A stretch of DNA of 64,000 bases from Flavobacterium panacagri (GTDB lineage: Bacteria; Bacteroidota; Bacteroidia; Flavobacteriales; Flavobacteriaceae), in contig NZ_CP119766.1 in assembly GCF_030378165.1 (NCBI RefSeq), positions 1,426,001-1,490,000 on the forward strand, in the 5' to 3' direction. Positions within the stretch are counted from its first letter, which is position 1; each line of letters starts with the position of its first letter. The notes below the pieces were generated by a model. That model was not told where the DNA came from. It saw only the letters and a list, made by a program, of their open reading frames with translations, and searched no databases. Of this stretch, positions 17,621 through 28,254 are shown in pieces. Both the position numbers and the translations under genes were made by a program.

Positions 17621-18955
17621 ATGAAAAGAATCTTTCTTATAGTTTTGTGTACCATAGGCTTTTCTGCTGTCGCACAAACCACTACTTTAACTCTGAAGGA
17701 CGCTGTCAATTATGCGCTTCAAAATAAAGCTGATGCTAAAAAGGCAAAACTTCAGGTTGAAAACAGCGAATATAAAATTCAGGAAGTACGTTCAAGAGCG
17801 TTACCGCAAATATCTGCAAACGGAAACTTGACATATAATCCAATTATTCAGACAACTGTTATTGACGGTGCAGGTTTTGGACAGCCGGGAACGACAATTC
17901 AGGCCGCATTTGGACAGCCTTGGACTTCGACTGCAGGACTTTCTTTGACGCAGGCAATTTTTGATCAATCTGTTTTTACTGGATTAAAAGCAGCAAGATC
18001 TACTCGTGAATTTTATCAAATTAACGACCAGTTAACTGAAGAACAGGTTATTGAAAGAGTGGCAAATAATTACTATTCAGTTTATGTACAAAAAGAAAGA
18101 CTAACATTATTAGACAGCAATTACGTAAACACAACAAAAGTTCGTGATATTGTAAAAGGTCAGTTTGACAATGGTTTGGCAAAAAAAATCGACTTAGATC
18201 GTATCGTAGTTAAAATGTCAAACATTGATACAGAACGTCAGCAGATTAAAAATCAAATCACTTTACAGGAAAATGCTTTGAAGTTTTATATGGGAATGCC
18301 GATTGAAACTCAAATCGATATGCCAAAAGAAGAATTTGAAGTGGTTCCAGCGGCTTTAACACAAGAGCCAAATATAGAAAACAGAACAGAATATCTGCTT
18401 TTGAAAAAACAAGAAGAGCTTTTAGTATACAATAAAAAAGCAATGGAAGCAGGGTATTATCCAACACTTTCATTGTCTGCTGGTTACAATTACATTGGTC
18501 AAGGCCCTGAATTTCCTTGGTTTGCAAAACCTGAAAAAGGAGTTTACTGGTCGGATTTCTCTGCGATTGCTTTAAACTTACATGTGCCAATCTTTACTGG
18601 TTTTGGTACTCGTGCCAAAGTACGACAAGCAGATGTTGAAATTAGATCACTTCAGGAAGATATTAAAGACACTAAATTATCTCTTGATTTAGATTATAAA
18701 AATGCAATGACACAAATCAATAATAATCTTGTGACCATTCAGAATCAACAAGAAAATATGCGTTTGGCAACTGAAATTCTTAGCAATACCAAAAACAATT
18801 ATCTTCAAGGTTTAGCTTCTTTAACCGATTTGCTAGACGCTGAAAATGCATCACTTGAAGCTCAGAATAACTATACAAGAGCAGTTTTAAATTATAAAAT
18901 TGCCGAAATATCTCTAATTAAATCAAAAGGCGAACTAAAATCTCTTACTAAATAA
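17621..18955 (+). CDS. TolC-family outer-membrane efflux protein
   Basis: 444 residues; signal peptide MKRIFLIVLCTIGFSAVAQ. The two-repeat alpha/beta barrel layout of outer-membrane efflux proteins is visible: TLTLKDAVNYALQNKADAKK at the start, long coiled-coil stretches, and the second repeat ending with LASLTDLLDAENASLEAQNN. Forms the outer-membrane channel of the pump with the two genes that follow (12 bp to the adaptor). The first gene after tetR, and probably controlled by it. Confidence 0.94.
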   Translation: MKRIFLIVLCTIGFSAVAQTTTLTLKDAVNYALQNKADAKKAKLQVENSEYKIQEVRSRALPQISANGNLTYNPIIQTTVIDGAGFGQPGTTIQAAFGQPWTSTAGLSLTQAIFDQSVFTGLKAARSTREFYQINDQLTEEQVIERVANNYYSVYVQKERLTLLDSNYVNTTKVRDIVKGQFDNGLAKKIDLDRIVVKMSNIDTERQQIKNQITLQENALKFYMGMPIETQIDMPKEEFEVVPAALTQEPNIENRTEYLLLKKQEELLVYNKKAMEAGYYPTLSLSAGYNYIGQGPEFPWFAKPEKGVYWSDFSAIALNLHVPIFTGFGTRAKVRQADVEIRSLQEDIKDTKLSLDLDYKNAMTQINNNLVTIQNQQENMRLATEILSNTKNNYLQGLASLTDLLDAENASLEAQNNYTRAVLNYKIAEISLIKSKGELKSLTK

Positions 18956-18967
18956 CAAATTATTACA

Positions 18968-20035
18968 ATGAAAAAAATAATTATAACAATCGTAATCATA
19001 GTCGTGGCACTTGTCGGGATTAACTTCATTTTAAATAAGAATAAGGCTGAGAATGAAGGTAAAACTGCAATTGTAGCAGAAAAAAATGCAGCAGTTTCTG
19101 TAAAAGTAGCAACTGTAAAAACAGAAGATGTAAATCTTGGTTTTACGGCAAACGGAAACTTTGCACCAATTCAAGAATTGACTTTCTCTGCTGAAAAATC
19201 TGGAAAAGTAATCAGTGTTTTAGTTAAAGAAGGTGATTATGTAAGAGTTGGACAAACTCTTTTAACAGTAAGAGGTGATGTAATCAATGTAAATGCTCAA
19301 GCAGCTGAAGCAGCATTTCAAAATGCAAAATCTGATTATGCTAGATATGAAAATGCTTTTAAAACTGGTGGTGTTACAAAACAACAATTAGATCAGGCAA
19401 AATTAGCTTTAACAAATGCGCAATCTAACTATACTCAAGCTAAAATTAATGTTGGAGATACAAGAGTAAAAGCGCCAATTAATGGATATATCAATAAAAA
19501 ATATGTTGAACCGGGATCTATTTTAGCTGGAATGCCTGCAACTGCTTTATTTGATATTGTAAACGTTTCTAAATTAAAATTGACAGTTACAGTAAACGAA
19601 AGCCAAGTAGCAAGTTTAAAATTAGGAAACACAGTAAACATTACTGCTAGTGTTTATCCTGATAAAACATTCTCTGGAAAAATTACATTTATTGCTGCAA
19701 AAGCAGATGCTTCTTTAAATTTCCCAGTTGAAATCGAAATTACAAACAATGCTAACAACGACTTAAAAGCAGGTATGTACGGAACAGCAAACTTTGGTTC
19801 AAACAACCAAAAACAAAACTTAAAAGTGGTTCCTAGAAATGCTTTTGTTGGTAGTGTGAGCAGTAATGAAATCTTCGTAGTAGAAAATAACGTTGCTAAA
19901 TTGAAAAAAGTAGTTGCTGGAAGAATCTTAGGAGACAAGGTTGAAATCATTAATGGTTTAAATGATGGAGAAACTGTGATTGTTACGGGGCAGATTAACT
20001 TACAAGACGGAAATACAGTAGAAATTATTAAATAA
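18968..20035 (+). CDS. RND efflux periplasmic adaptor (HlyD/AcrA type)
   Basis: 355 residues. Single N-terminal membrane anchor (IIITIVIIVVALVGINFIL), a lipoyl-like half (AEKSGKVISVLVKEGDYVRV), a coiled-coil hairpin (about 110-160), the second lipoyl half (VKAPINGYINKKYVEPGS) and beta-barrel domains. Bridges the TolC-like channel and the RND permease. Starts 12 bp after the TolC gene. Confidence 0.94.
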   Translation: MKKIIITIVIIVVALVGINFILNKNKAENEGKTAIVAEKNAAVSVKVATVKTEDVNLGFTANGNFAPIQELTFSAEKSGKVISVLVKEGDYVRVGQTLLTVRGDVINVNAQAAEAAFQNAKSDYARYENAFKTGGVTKQQLDQAKLALTNAQSNYTQAKINVGDTRVKAPINGYINKKYVEPGSILAGMPATALFDIVNVSKLKLTVTVNESQVASLKLGNTVNITASVYPDKTFSGKITFIAAKADASLNFPVEIEITNNANNDLKAGMYGTANFGSNNQKQNLKVVPRNAFVGSVSSNEIFVVENNVAKLKKVVAGRILGDKVEIINGLNDGETVIVTGQINLQDGNTVEIIK

Positions 20036-20045
20036 AAAGTAATTA

Positions 20046-20160
20046 GTGATTAAGGGAATCAGTCCTTAGTTCTTAGTTTTTTAGTGCCTAGAATTAGGTA
20101 ACATTAAAAATGAGGAATTAAAAACTAAGGACTAGGAACTAAAAAAACTAAGTACTTAAT
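20046..20160. repeat. Degenerate inverted repeat between adaptor and permease genes
   Basis: The 136-bp gap contains a left part rich in TCCTTAGTTCTTAG and a right part with ACTAAGGACTAGGAACTAA, which are imperfect reverse complements, around a small CCTAGAATTAGG hairpin. No coding potential is seen. It interrupts the operon without a T-run. Confidence 0.5.
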
Positions 20161-20171
20161 AAAAAAAACAT

Positions 20172-23100
20172 ATGAAATTAGCCGAAATATCCATTAAACG
20201 TCCGTCGTTGGTAATTGTATTGTTTACAATTCTGACATTAGGTGGATTGTTCAGTTACAGCCAGTTAGGCTACGAGCTGATCCCGAAATTCGAAACCAAC
20301 GTTATTACGGTTTCTACTGTATATCCTGGAGCTTCTCCAAGTGAGGTTGAGAATACTGTTACAAAGAAAATCGAGGATGCAATTGCCTCTCTGGAAAATA
20401 TAAAGAAAATTGATTCGAAATCTTATGAGAGTTTGTCTGTAGTATCAATCACATTGCTTTCTACTGCAAATGTTGATATTTCGATGAATGATGCACAGCG
20501 TAAAATTAACGCAATTTTGAGTGATTTACCAGACGATGCTGATCCGCCATCATTGACAAAATTCTCTTTAAGTGATTTACCAATTATGACACTTGGAGCG
20601 AATGGTAAAATGGACGAAGCAACTTTCTACGATTTGATCGATAAAAAGATTGCACCAATTTTATCTCGTGTACAAGGGGTTGCTCAGGTAAATATTATTG
20701 GTGGTCAAGAGCGTGAGATCCAGGTAAACCTTGACGCTGTAAAAATGCAGGGTTATGGACTTTCAGTTCCTCAGGTACAGCAGACTATTTTGAGTTCAAA
20801 CTTGGATTTCCCAACTGGTAACATCCAAACTCGTAATCAGAAAATCTTAATCCGTTTAGCGGGTAAATATAAAAACGTTGAGGAATTAAGAAACTTAGTG
20901 GTTTCTTCTCAAAACGGAATTCAAGTTCGTTTAGGTGATATCGCTGATGTTCAGGATACACAAAAGATAGCAGAGAAAATTGCGCGTGTTGATCAAAAAA
21001 GTGCCATCGTACTTCAAATTGTAAAACAATCAGATGCTAATGCCGTTGCGGTAAGTGAGCAGTTGATTAAAACAATTGCAACTTTAGAGAAAGATTACAA
21101 ATCAGCTGAATTGAAATTAGAGGTTGCAAAAGACAGTACCGTATTTACGCTTGAAGCAGCAGATTCTGTTGTACATGACTTGTTAATTGCGGTTATTCTG
21201 GTTGCTTTTGTAATGTTGTTCTTCTTACACAGTATCAGAAACTCTTTGATTGTAATGGTTTCTATTCCAGCCTCTTTGATTGCAACATTCATCGGAATCT
21301 ATTTATTAGGTTATACGCTTAACTTAATGTCTTTATTAGGTTTATCTCTTGTGGTTGGTATTCTTGTGGATGATGCGATTGTGGTATTGGAGAATATTTA
21401 CCGACACATGGAAATGGGTAAAAGCCGTATCCGCGCTGCTTATGATGGAACTGCCGAAATTGGAGGAACTGTAACTTCGATTACTTTAGTAATTGTGGTG
21501 GTATTCTTGCCAATCGCAATGAGTACAGGATTGGTATCAAACATTATTACACAATTCTGTGTTACGGTAATTATATCAACAATGTTCTCTTTATTGGCTT
21601 CCTTTACTATTATTCCATGGTTGTCTTCCCGTTTTGGAAAATTAGAGCATATTGAAGGTAAAAACTTATTTGGAAGAATTATTCTTGGATTTGAAAGCTA
21701 TTTAACTCGTTTTACAGATTGGATTTCAAACTTATTAAACTGGTGTTTAGATCACTATATTAAAACTATTGGTGTTGTATTAGTAATGTTCTTTGGATCG
21801 ATCTTCTGGTTAATGGGAGGCGGATATATTGGAGGAGAGTTCTTCGCATCGTCTGATAGTGGTGAGTTCTTAGTACAGATTGAGATGCCGAAAGATGCCT
21901 CATTAGAGCAGACTAACTTTATGACGCAAAAAGCAGAAGCTTTCTTAAAAGGAGAGAAATATGTTTTCAGCCAGATTACAACAGTAGGACAAACCAGTGA
22001 AGGTCTAGGAGCGGCGCAGGCAACAGCTTACAAAGCAGAGATTGACGTTAAAATGATCGAGCAAAAAGATCGAACAGATGACGCTAATGTTTATGCTGCT
22101 AAAACAAAACGTAAATTAGAGAAGATCTTAGTTGGTGCTAAAGTGAAAACAGTTCCTGTAGGTATCTTAGGAACAGCAGAAGACGCAACTTTAGGTTTGA
22201 TCGTAACAGGTCCAAACGTAGAAAGTGCAATGAAATTTGCAAAATTAGCTGAAGCTGAATTACGTACTATTCCTGGAACAACGGAGATTAAATTAACAGT
22301 TGAAGACGGAAACCCAGAGATCAACGTTCAAGTTGACAGAGATAAAATGGCTGCTTTAGGATTAACACTTCAAACAGTTGGTTTAACAATGCAGACAGCT
22401 TACAGTGGTAATACTGACGGTAAATTTAGAGCTGGTGAATACGAATATGATATCAACATCAAATACAATGAATTTGATAGAAAAAACATCACAGATGTTA
22501 GTAATTTGATTTTCATCAACAACGCAGGCCAGCAGATTAAATTAAACCAATTCGCTACAATTACAGAAGGTTCTGGGCCGAGTAAATTAGAGCGTAGAGA
22601 TAAAACAGCTTCTGTAACCGTACAAGGTCAGAACGTTGGGGTGCCAGCGGGAACAATTGTAACACAATGGCAGGAAAAACTAGACAAATTACAAAAACCA
22701 ACAGGAGTTAACTACATCTGGGGTGGTGACCAAGAAAACCAATCAGAAGGTTTTGGTACTTTAGGAATCGCATTATTAGCGGCTATTATTTTGGTTTACC
22801 TTGTAATGGTTGGATTATATGACAGTTTCGTTCACCCGTTTGTTGTATTGTTTGCAATTCCGCTTTCGTTCATTGGAGTTTTATTCGCCTTGGCATTAAC
22901 AAACAATACATTAAATATCTTTACCATCTTAGGGGTCATCATGTTGATTGGTCTGGTGTGTAAAAATGCGATCATGCTTGTCGATTATACGAATCAACGA
23001 AGAGCTGCTGGTGAATCAATCAGAAGAGCATTGATCCAAGCAAACCACGCACGTTTACGTCCGATCTTGATGACAACAATTGCGATGGTGTTCGGTATGT

Positions 23101-23348
23101 TCCCAATTGCATTAGCGTCTGGAGCTGGAGCAGAATGGAAAAACGGATTAGCTTGGGTAATTATTGGAGGTTTGATTTCTTCATTATTCCTAACATTAAT
23201 TGTGGTTCCAGTAATCTATGATATTATGGAGAAAATCATTAGAAAATTCTCTAAAGGAGAAAAAATCGATTACGAAGCTGAAATGGTTGCCGATTATGAG
23301 CATACAGAATTAAGCGAAGACGGTTTCAATCCGAAACACACCCATTAA
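20172..23348 (+). CDS. RND multidrug efflux permease
   Basis: 1058 residues, full length for an AcrB/MdtB-type (HAE1-like) proton-driven exporter. Seen are the N-terminal helix with SIKRPSLVIVLFTILTLGG, the porter motif YPGASPSEVENTVTKKIEDA, and the TM4 proton-relay pair Asp400-Asp401 in VGILVDDAIVVLENI. The C-terminal copy has LVCKNAIMLVDYTNQRRAAG. Inner-membrane pump of the TolC/HlyD/RND tripartite system. 137 bp separate it from the adaptor gene, but it is most likely one operon. Substrate not inferable. A terminator follows at 23404. Confidence 0.96.
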   Translation: MKLAEISIKRPSLVIVLFTILTLGGLFSYSQLGYELIPKFETNVITVSTVYPGASPSEVENTVTKKIEDAIASLENIKKIDSKSYESLSVVSITLLSTANVDISMNDAQRKINAILSDLPDDADPPSLTKFSLSDLPIMTLGANGKMDEATFYDLIDKKIAPILSRVQGVAQVNIIGGQEREIQVNLDAVKMQGYGLSVPQVQQTILSSNLDFPTGNIQTRNQKILIRLAGKYKNVEELRNLVVSSQNGIQVRLGDIADVQDTQKIAEKIARVDQKSAIVLQIVKQSDANAVAVSEQLIKTIATLEKDYKSAELKLEVAKDSTVFTLEAADSVVHDLLIAVILVAFVMLFFLHSIRNSLIVMVSIPASLIATFIGIYLLGYTLNLMSLLGLSLVVGILVDDAIVVLENIYRHMEMGKSRIRAAYDGTAEIGGTVTSITLVIVVVFLPIAMSTGLVSNIITQFCVTVIISTMFSLLASFTIIPWLSSRFGKLEHIEGKNLFGRIILGFESYLTRFTDWISNLLNWCLDHYIKTIGVVLVMFFGSIFWLMGGGYIGGEFFASSDSGEFLVQIEMPKDASLEQTNFMTQKAEAFLKGEKYVFSQITTVGQTSEGLGAAQATAYKAEIDVKMIEQKDRTDDANVYAAKTKRKLEKILVGAKVKTVPVGILGTAEDATLGLIVTGPNVESAMKFAKLAEAELRTIPGTTEIKLTVEDGNPEINVQVDRDKMAALGLTLQTVGLTMQTAYSGNTDGKFRAGEYEYDINIKYNEFDRKNITDVSNLIFINNAGQQIKLNQFATITEGSGPSKLERRDKTASVTVQGQNVGVPAGTIVTQWQEKLDKLQKPTGVNYIWGGDQENQSEGFGTLGIALLAAIILVYLVMVGLYDSFVHPFVVLFAIPLSFIGVLFALALTNNTLNIFTILGVIMLIGLVCKNAIMLVDYTNQRRAAGESIRRALIQANHARLRPILMTTIAMVFGMFPIALASGAGAEWKNGLAWVIIGGLISSLFLTLIVVPVIYDIMEKIIRKFSKGEKIDYEAEMVADYEHTELSEDGFNPKHTH

Positions 23349-23403
23349 TAGTTTTAATTTTCAATAGTGAAATTCCGAACCCGAATTCAGAATTTTACAA
23401 TAA

Positions 23404-23445
23404 AAAATCCCAGATTCCTTCAAATTGGAATTTGGGATTTTTTTA
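23404..23445 (+). terminator. Intrinsic terminator after RND permease gene
   Basis: AAATCCCAGATTCC pairs with GGAATTTGGGATTT (one G-T pair), followed by T residues. Confidence 0.8.
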
Positions 23446-23726
23446 TTGATGCCTTAAAAAAAATTCACACAGATTTTATAGATTTATCTATTCATTACAT
23501 TAAAATATAGCCCGTAGTTTCAACCACGGGAAACGTATTATATGGGTTATGTTGAGGAAAAAGATAAATATTTTAGTAGAAAAAGATCTGCGTTTATCTG
23601 CTTAAATCTTTTTTAAATCTGCGTGAAAAAAATAGCACTTTCAATTGGAATTTAAACTTTGAGTTTTGGATTTTTTTATTGTTAATCGAAAAATCAGTTT
23701 ATTTGCATCTCCTTACAAAAATAACT
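23446..23726. other. Intergenic region without genes
   Basis: No coding frame with gene-like features. It holds a small hairpin (CCCGTAGTTTCAACCACGGG, about 23512-23531) and AT-rich sequence with repeated RATCTGCGTT-like words, of a type common in Flavobacterium spacers. A TTTATTTG near 23697 may be the -7 element of the MFS gene (one mismatch). Confidence 0.5.
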
Positions 23727-24965
23727 ATGCTACAAAAAGACAAATCTGCAGCCATTGGTTTTATTTTCATAACCATGTTAATTGATATTACTGGATGGGG
23801 AATTATTATTCCTGTGATTCCAAAACTAATCGAAGAACTGATTCATGGCGACATCAGTGAAGCAGCAAAAATAGGCGGCTGGTTAACTTTCGCGTATGCG
23901 ATAACTCAATTTGTATTTGCACCAGTAATTGGAAATTTAAGTGATAAATTTGGAAGAAGACCCATTATCTTGATTTCGCTTTTTGGTTTTTCATTAGATT
24001 ATATTTTACTGGCATTTTCGCCAACTATTGTTTGGCTTTTCATCGGAAGAATTATTGCAGGAGTAACAGGTGCAAGTATTACAACAGCTTCAGCATATAT
24101 TGCGGATGTCAGCACGCCTGAAAACAGAGCAAAAAACTTTGGATTAATCGGAGCTGCTTTCGGGTTAGGGTTCATTATTGGGCCTGTAATCGGAGGACTT
24201 TTAGGACAGTACGGATCTAGAGTTCCGTTTTATGCAGCAGCAGTTTTATGCATGCTGAACTTTCTATACGGATTTTTCATTCTGCCAGAATCACTTAAAA
24301 AAGAAAACCGCAGGCCTTTTGACTGGAAACGTGCCAATCCGGTTGGAGCAATTCTAGGTTTAAGAAAACATCCAACTCTAATTGGATTAATTGCAGCAAT
24401 ATTTTTCTTGTATGTAGGTTCACATGCTGTACAAAGTAACTGGAGTTTCTTTACCATCTATCAATTCAATTGGGATGAAAGAATGATCGGAATCTCATTA
24501 GGAATTATCGGTTTATTGGTTGGCGTAGTACAAGGCGGATTGGTTCGTTTTATTAATCCAAAAATTGGAAATGAAAAAAGTATCTATATCGGTTTGGCTT
24601 TATACACAATCGGAATGCTGTTATTTGCTTTTGCAACAGAAAGCTGGATGATGTTTGTGTTTTTAATTCCATATTGTCTCGGCGGAATCGCTGGTCCTGC
24701 TTTACAATCTGTTGTGGCTAGTAAGGTTGAACCAAGTGAACAAGGAGAAATTCAAGGAACTTTGACTAGCTTAATGAGTGCTTCATCTATTATAGGTCCG
24801 CCAATGATGGCCAATACATTTTACTTTTTCACTCATAATGATGCGCCTTTTAAATTTGCTGGTGCGCCATTTATTTTAGGAGGAGCATTAATGTTACTGA
24901 GTACAGTTATGGCTTATTTTTCACTGAAAAAACATGCAGCTCCAAAAGAAGAAATTATAGAATAA
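23727..24965 (+). CDS. MFS exporter, TetA-like (TCR/Tet family)
   Basis: 412 residues from MLQKDKSAAIGFIFITMLID, twelve membrane segments expected. Drug-proton antiporter signatures: the loop 2-3 motif as GNLSDKFGRRPIIL, and the TM5 motif C region as GAAFGLGFIIGPVIGGLLG. The resemblance to tetracycline exporters is family-level only, and the substrate is not known. An in-frame Met at 23679 would add 16 residues across the probable promoter and is not preferred. Lies after the RND operon in the same direction but behind its terminator. Confidence 0.92.
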   Translation: MLQKDKSAAIGFIFITMLIDITGWGIIIPVIPKLIEELIHGDISEAAKIGGWLTFAYAITQFVFAPVIGNLSDKFGRRPIILISLFGFSLDYILLAFSPTIVWLFIGRIIAGVTGASITTASAYIADVSTPENRAKNFGLIGAAFGLGFIIGPVIGGLLGQYGSRVPFYAAAVLCMLNFLYGFFILPESLKKENRRPFDWKRANPVGAILGLRKHPTLIGLIAAIFFLYVGSHAVQSNWSFFTIYQFNWDERMIGISLGIIGLLVGVVQGGLVRFINPKIGNEKSIYIGLALYTIGMLLFAFATESWMMFVFLIPYCLGGIAGPALQSVVASKVEPSEQGEIQGTLTSLMSASSIIGPPMMANTFYFFTHNDAPFKFAGAPFILGGALMLLSTVMAYFSLKKHAAPKEEIIE

Positions 24966-24972
24966 GATCAAA

Positions 24973-25010
24973 ATAAAAAAGCCTTCATAATTATTATGAA
25001 GGCTTTTTTT
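24973..25010. terminator. Bidirectional terminator between convergent genes
   Basis: GCCTTCATAA and TTATGAAGGC arms with a 3-nt loop, flanked by A-run and T-run; it serves the MFS gene and the converging T9SS gene. Confidence 0.85.
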
Positions 25011-25026
25011 GTGCGTTTTAGAATCG

Positions 25027-28000
25027 CTATTCTTTGACAAATTTGAATGCTTTTTCTTTTCCATCAGATTTGACATTTAAGATATACATTCCAGTTGAAA
25101 GACCAGATAAATCAATCTCAGCAGAATTGCCATTAATATTTTTAGACAAAACAGATTTTCCAGAAACAGAGAAAACTTGAATATGATCTATACTAGATTG
25201 ATTTTTAATACTCAAAATATTTTTTACAGGATTAGGATAAAACCTAAAGTCTGCCAATTCAAAGTCTGGAGTAGAAAGAGAGCCGTTTACTTTTGCAGTA
25301 ACTGCAAGACGTTCTTTACTTTCGACTCCATTAATAGTCTGTGATGCATAATAAGTAACTCCATCAACTAAAACAGTGGATAGTGGTAAAGGTACCTCAG
25401 CAGCAACTTTATTAGTTTTCCCAGTTGGAGAACTTCCGGGTGTACTGTACCATTTGATATTTTGCCCTTCAATAACAAGATCTGCTAAAGTCTGACCTTG
25501 TTTGAAATCTACATTTACAGTAGTTTTTCCATTTGCAGAAGGAGCAGGAACTTCAATTACAAAATTCAGCATCACAACACATCCATTTGAATCTTTAATA
25601 ATTGCAGTGTAATTTCCAGGAGCCAGATTTGGATAAACATTTTGGCTTGAAAGTCTATCTAAATTTGGAGAAATAGCATACTTTAATTCTGTATTTCCAC
25701 TGCTTGCATTAATAGTTGCCGTTTGATTTTCTATAGTAATGTTTGCAACTAACGGGATCGGTGCCGCTAATTCCATTACGATACTTTCAGTACATCCATT
25801 ATTATCTTTTGCTGTTACAATATAAATGCCGGGGCTTAGATTTTCATAAATATTAGTGTCACTAAAAGCACCTCCATTTAAAGAATAAGTAATTGGAGAT
25901 TGACCACCTATAGCGAGTGCGTGGATTATTCCGTTTTGAGCGCAGGTTATTGGAGAAACAATCGATACATTAAGATATAGTGGGCTTATAGGCTGTACGA
26001 CTAAATTAAAAGTATAGATAGCATTTTCAGCATCACGAACTACTATTTTATATGTACCAGCTGCGACAACAGAAAATATGCTGTTATTACTATAAGTTAC
26101 ACCATTGTCTATTGAATATTGATAGTAACCAGATCCTCCGCTAGCAATTATTGATATTGTACCCGTAGGATTTGTACAAGTTGGCTGCGTAATTGTACTT
26201 ACAGCGGTAAGCGGGGCTAAAGATGGTGCTGAAATAATTACTTCTATGGCTTGTGAAACACATCCTATAGCATCTTTAGCAACGATACGGTAAGATCCTG
26301 GTGCAAGATTGTTAAAAGTATTCGTGTTAGATGGTTGAGGAGGTACTGTAATTGTATTGCTGCCATTTGTAATTGTGTAACTGTATGGCATTTTTCCTCC
26401 GGTTGTATTGATTGTTATTAATCCATCGTTGCTATTTGGAGCAGTTGCATTTGCGTATGCCACAAACGTGCTATTTAGAGAATTTTTAGGACTAATTAGT
26501 ACAGATTGAGTAACAATACAGCCATTAGCATCTTTAACAAATACAGTGCGATATCCTGGATTTAATTCAGAGGTATTTATATCAGAGTATGTAGTTCCCT
26601 CTGTGAAAGAATAGGTGTAAGGCGGCTGTCCTCCAGCAGCTGTAATAGTTACAGAATCTTTTCCATAACAGGTTGCTGCTTCATTAATTGTTGCAGTTGC
26701 GGTCAATGAGACAGGTGAATCTATAGTTAAAGTTGAACTAAAAATACATCCATTAGCATCTTTAACATTGATCGTATGTTCTCCAGGAGCAGCTCCAAAA
26801 AAAGTATTATTGTCTTGGTAACTTGCAGTAGTATTGACTGCATATTTATATGGCGTTTTACCTCCGCTAGCTGTAATCGTGATGGTTGAATTATAATTTA
26901 TGGCGCAATTCTCGATTTTGGTATAGGCAGCTGTTGCGGTTAGTGGCTCAGAAGATTTTATAACAACTGGAAAACTTATAATAGCATTTTGGCTGTCTTT
27001 TACATTTACGACATAATTGCCTGGAGCTAAATTGTAAAAGAAATTTGAAGCCTGATATGGCTCATTATTTAAAGAATAAAGATAAGAACCAGATCCTCCT
27101 ATAGTGGTAACCGTTAGAGAGCCTGTAGGATTATTGCAATTAATATCGGTTACTGCTACAGTAGCATTCAAAGGAGAAGGTGGGGCGGGTATAGTAATTT
27201 GTGTAGTATACATACATCCTTTAACATCTATAACTTCGACAATATAGGAACCTGCTCCTATACCCTGAAATCTGTTAGAAGATTGATATGGTTTTATGAT
27301 TGATCCGTAAGTACTTCGCAAGATATAAGAATAGTTAGGTGTTCCTCCCGTTGCATTAACTGTTATTTCTGCATCATTGTTGCCAAAAGCGCTGACGTTA
27401 GTAGCGGTTACGTAAGAGTTTAAAACTGTAGGACTTAGTATTTCTACAGAAAATGTGAATGTACACCCTGTAACATCTTTTACTGTCAAATTATAATGTC
27501 CAGGAGGTAAATTTGAAAATATATTTGACACCCTATGATTAGTACCGTTCATAGAATAAGAATAGGGTAGCCGCCCTCCAGTGGCATTAACTTCTATTCT
27601 ACCATCATTTGAACCGAAACAAGAATTGTCTATATTTAAGCTTGTTGCTGTAAGTGGGGGTATAGGTTGTACAATTTTTTCCATTGTAGCTATACAGTTA
27701 TAGCCATCTTTAACATAAACGGTATAAGTTCCAGGATTTACATTATTAAAGATATTTTCGGATTGATAATTAACTCCATCTAACGAATATTTATAAGAAG
27801 ATTGGCCTCCTAAAGCACCTACTGTTAATCTTTGGTTGCCACAGATTGGGTTTGTAACATTGGCATAAGAGATGGATAAGGGAGAATTCAAAAATATCAT
27901 AAAAGAATTCATGTACTTCTTTTGACCATTAGTATAGACATTCACATGAATTTGCAGCTGTCTTTCATTAAAAACAAAATTCTTTGGATCTGCAATTGCA

Positions 28001-28200
28001 TATTCATCATTTGCAGCATAAGTATCTTTTATATAATACTTAATAGTAATATTTTGGTCAGGAGTAAGACCTTCAGTCAATTCATCATATCGACTGGTCA
28101 AATCAAAAACATTATCTCCAGCACAATGTATAATACTGCTAACTTGAGCAAAAAATAAAGTAGGTAACAATAAAAGAAAACAAAGTAGAGTTTTTTTCAT
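25027..28200 (-). CDS. Surface protein with ten SprB-type repeats and T9SS sorting domain
   Basis: 1057 residues from MKKTLLCFLLLLPTLFFAQ (signal peptide); a Met at 28239 would add 13 residues ahead of the signal and is rejected. After about 110 residues come roughly ten repeats of 70-80 residues with the pattern ...GG..PY.YS...NxF.NL.PG.Y.V.VKD..GC, matching SprB repeats. The C-terminus (from FRFYPNPVKNILSI to FKFVKE) is a type A T9SS sorting domain that is cut off on secretion. SprB-family proteins are large mobile adhesins of gliding Flavobacteria; this one is short and may be a cell-surface or released protein. It is last in a run of minus-strand envelope genes, 54 bp after the retropepsin-like gene. 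Confidence 0.9.
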   Translation of the reverse strand: MKKTLLCFLLLLPTLFFAQVSSIIHCAGDNVFDLTSRYDELTEGLTPDQNITIKYYIKDTYAANDEYAIADPKNFVFNERQLQIHVNVYTNGQKKYMNSFMIFLNSPLSISYANVTNPICGNQRLTVGALGGQSSYKYSLDGVNYQSENIFNNVNPGTYTVYVKDGYNCIATMEKIVQPIPPLTATSLNIDNSCFGSNDGRIEVNATGGRLPYSYSMNGTNHRVSNIFSNLPPGHYNLTVKDVTGCTFTFSVEILSPTVLNSYVTATNVSAFGNNDAEITVNATGGTPNYSYILRSTYGSIIKPYQSSNRFQGIGAGSYIVEVIDVKGCMYTTQITIPAPPSPLNATVAVTDINCNNPTGSLTVTTIGGSGSYLYSLNNEPYQASNFFYNLAPGNYVVNVKDSQNAIISFPVVIKSSEPLTATAAYTKIENCAINYNSTITITASGGKTPYKYAVNTTASYQDNNTFFGAAPGEHTINVKDANGCIFSSTLTIDSPVSLTATATINEAATCYGKDSVTITAAGGQPPYTYSFTEGTTYSDINTSELNPGYRTVFVKDANGCIVTQSVLISPKNSLNSTFVAYANATAPNSNDGLITINTTGGKMPYSYTITNGSNTITVPPQPSNTNTFNNLAPGSYRIVAKDAIGCVSQAIEVIISAPSLAPLTAVSTITQPTCTNPTGTISIIASGGSGYYQYSIDNGVTYSNNSIFSVVAAGTYKIVVRDAENAIYTFNLVVQPISPLYLNVSIVSPITCAQNGIIHALAIGGQSPITYSLNGGAFSDTNIYENLSPGIYIVTAKDNNGCTESIVMELAAPIPLVANITIENQTATINASSGNTELKYAISPNLDRLSSQNVYPNLAPGNYTAIIKDSNGCVVMLNFVIEVPAPSANGKTTVNVDFKQGQTLADLVIEGQNIKWYSTPGSSPTGKTNKVAAEVPLPLSTVLVDGVTYYASQTINGVESKERLAVTAKVNGSLSTPDFELADFRFYPNPVKNILSIKNQSSIDHIQVFSVSGKSVLSKNINGNSAEIDLSGLSTGMYILNVKSDGKEKAFKFVKE

Positions 28201-28254
28201 AGGGATAAATTTATTAAAATGGCTTAACAAATATATCAAAAAAACTAAATTGTA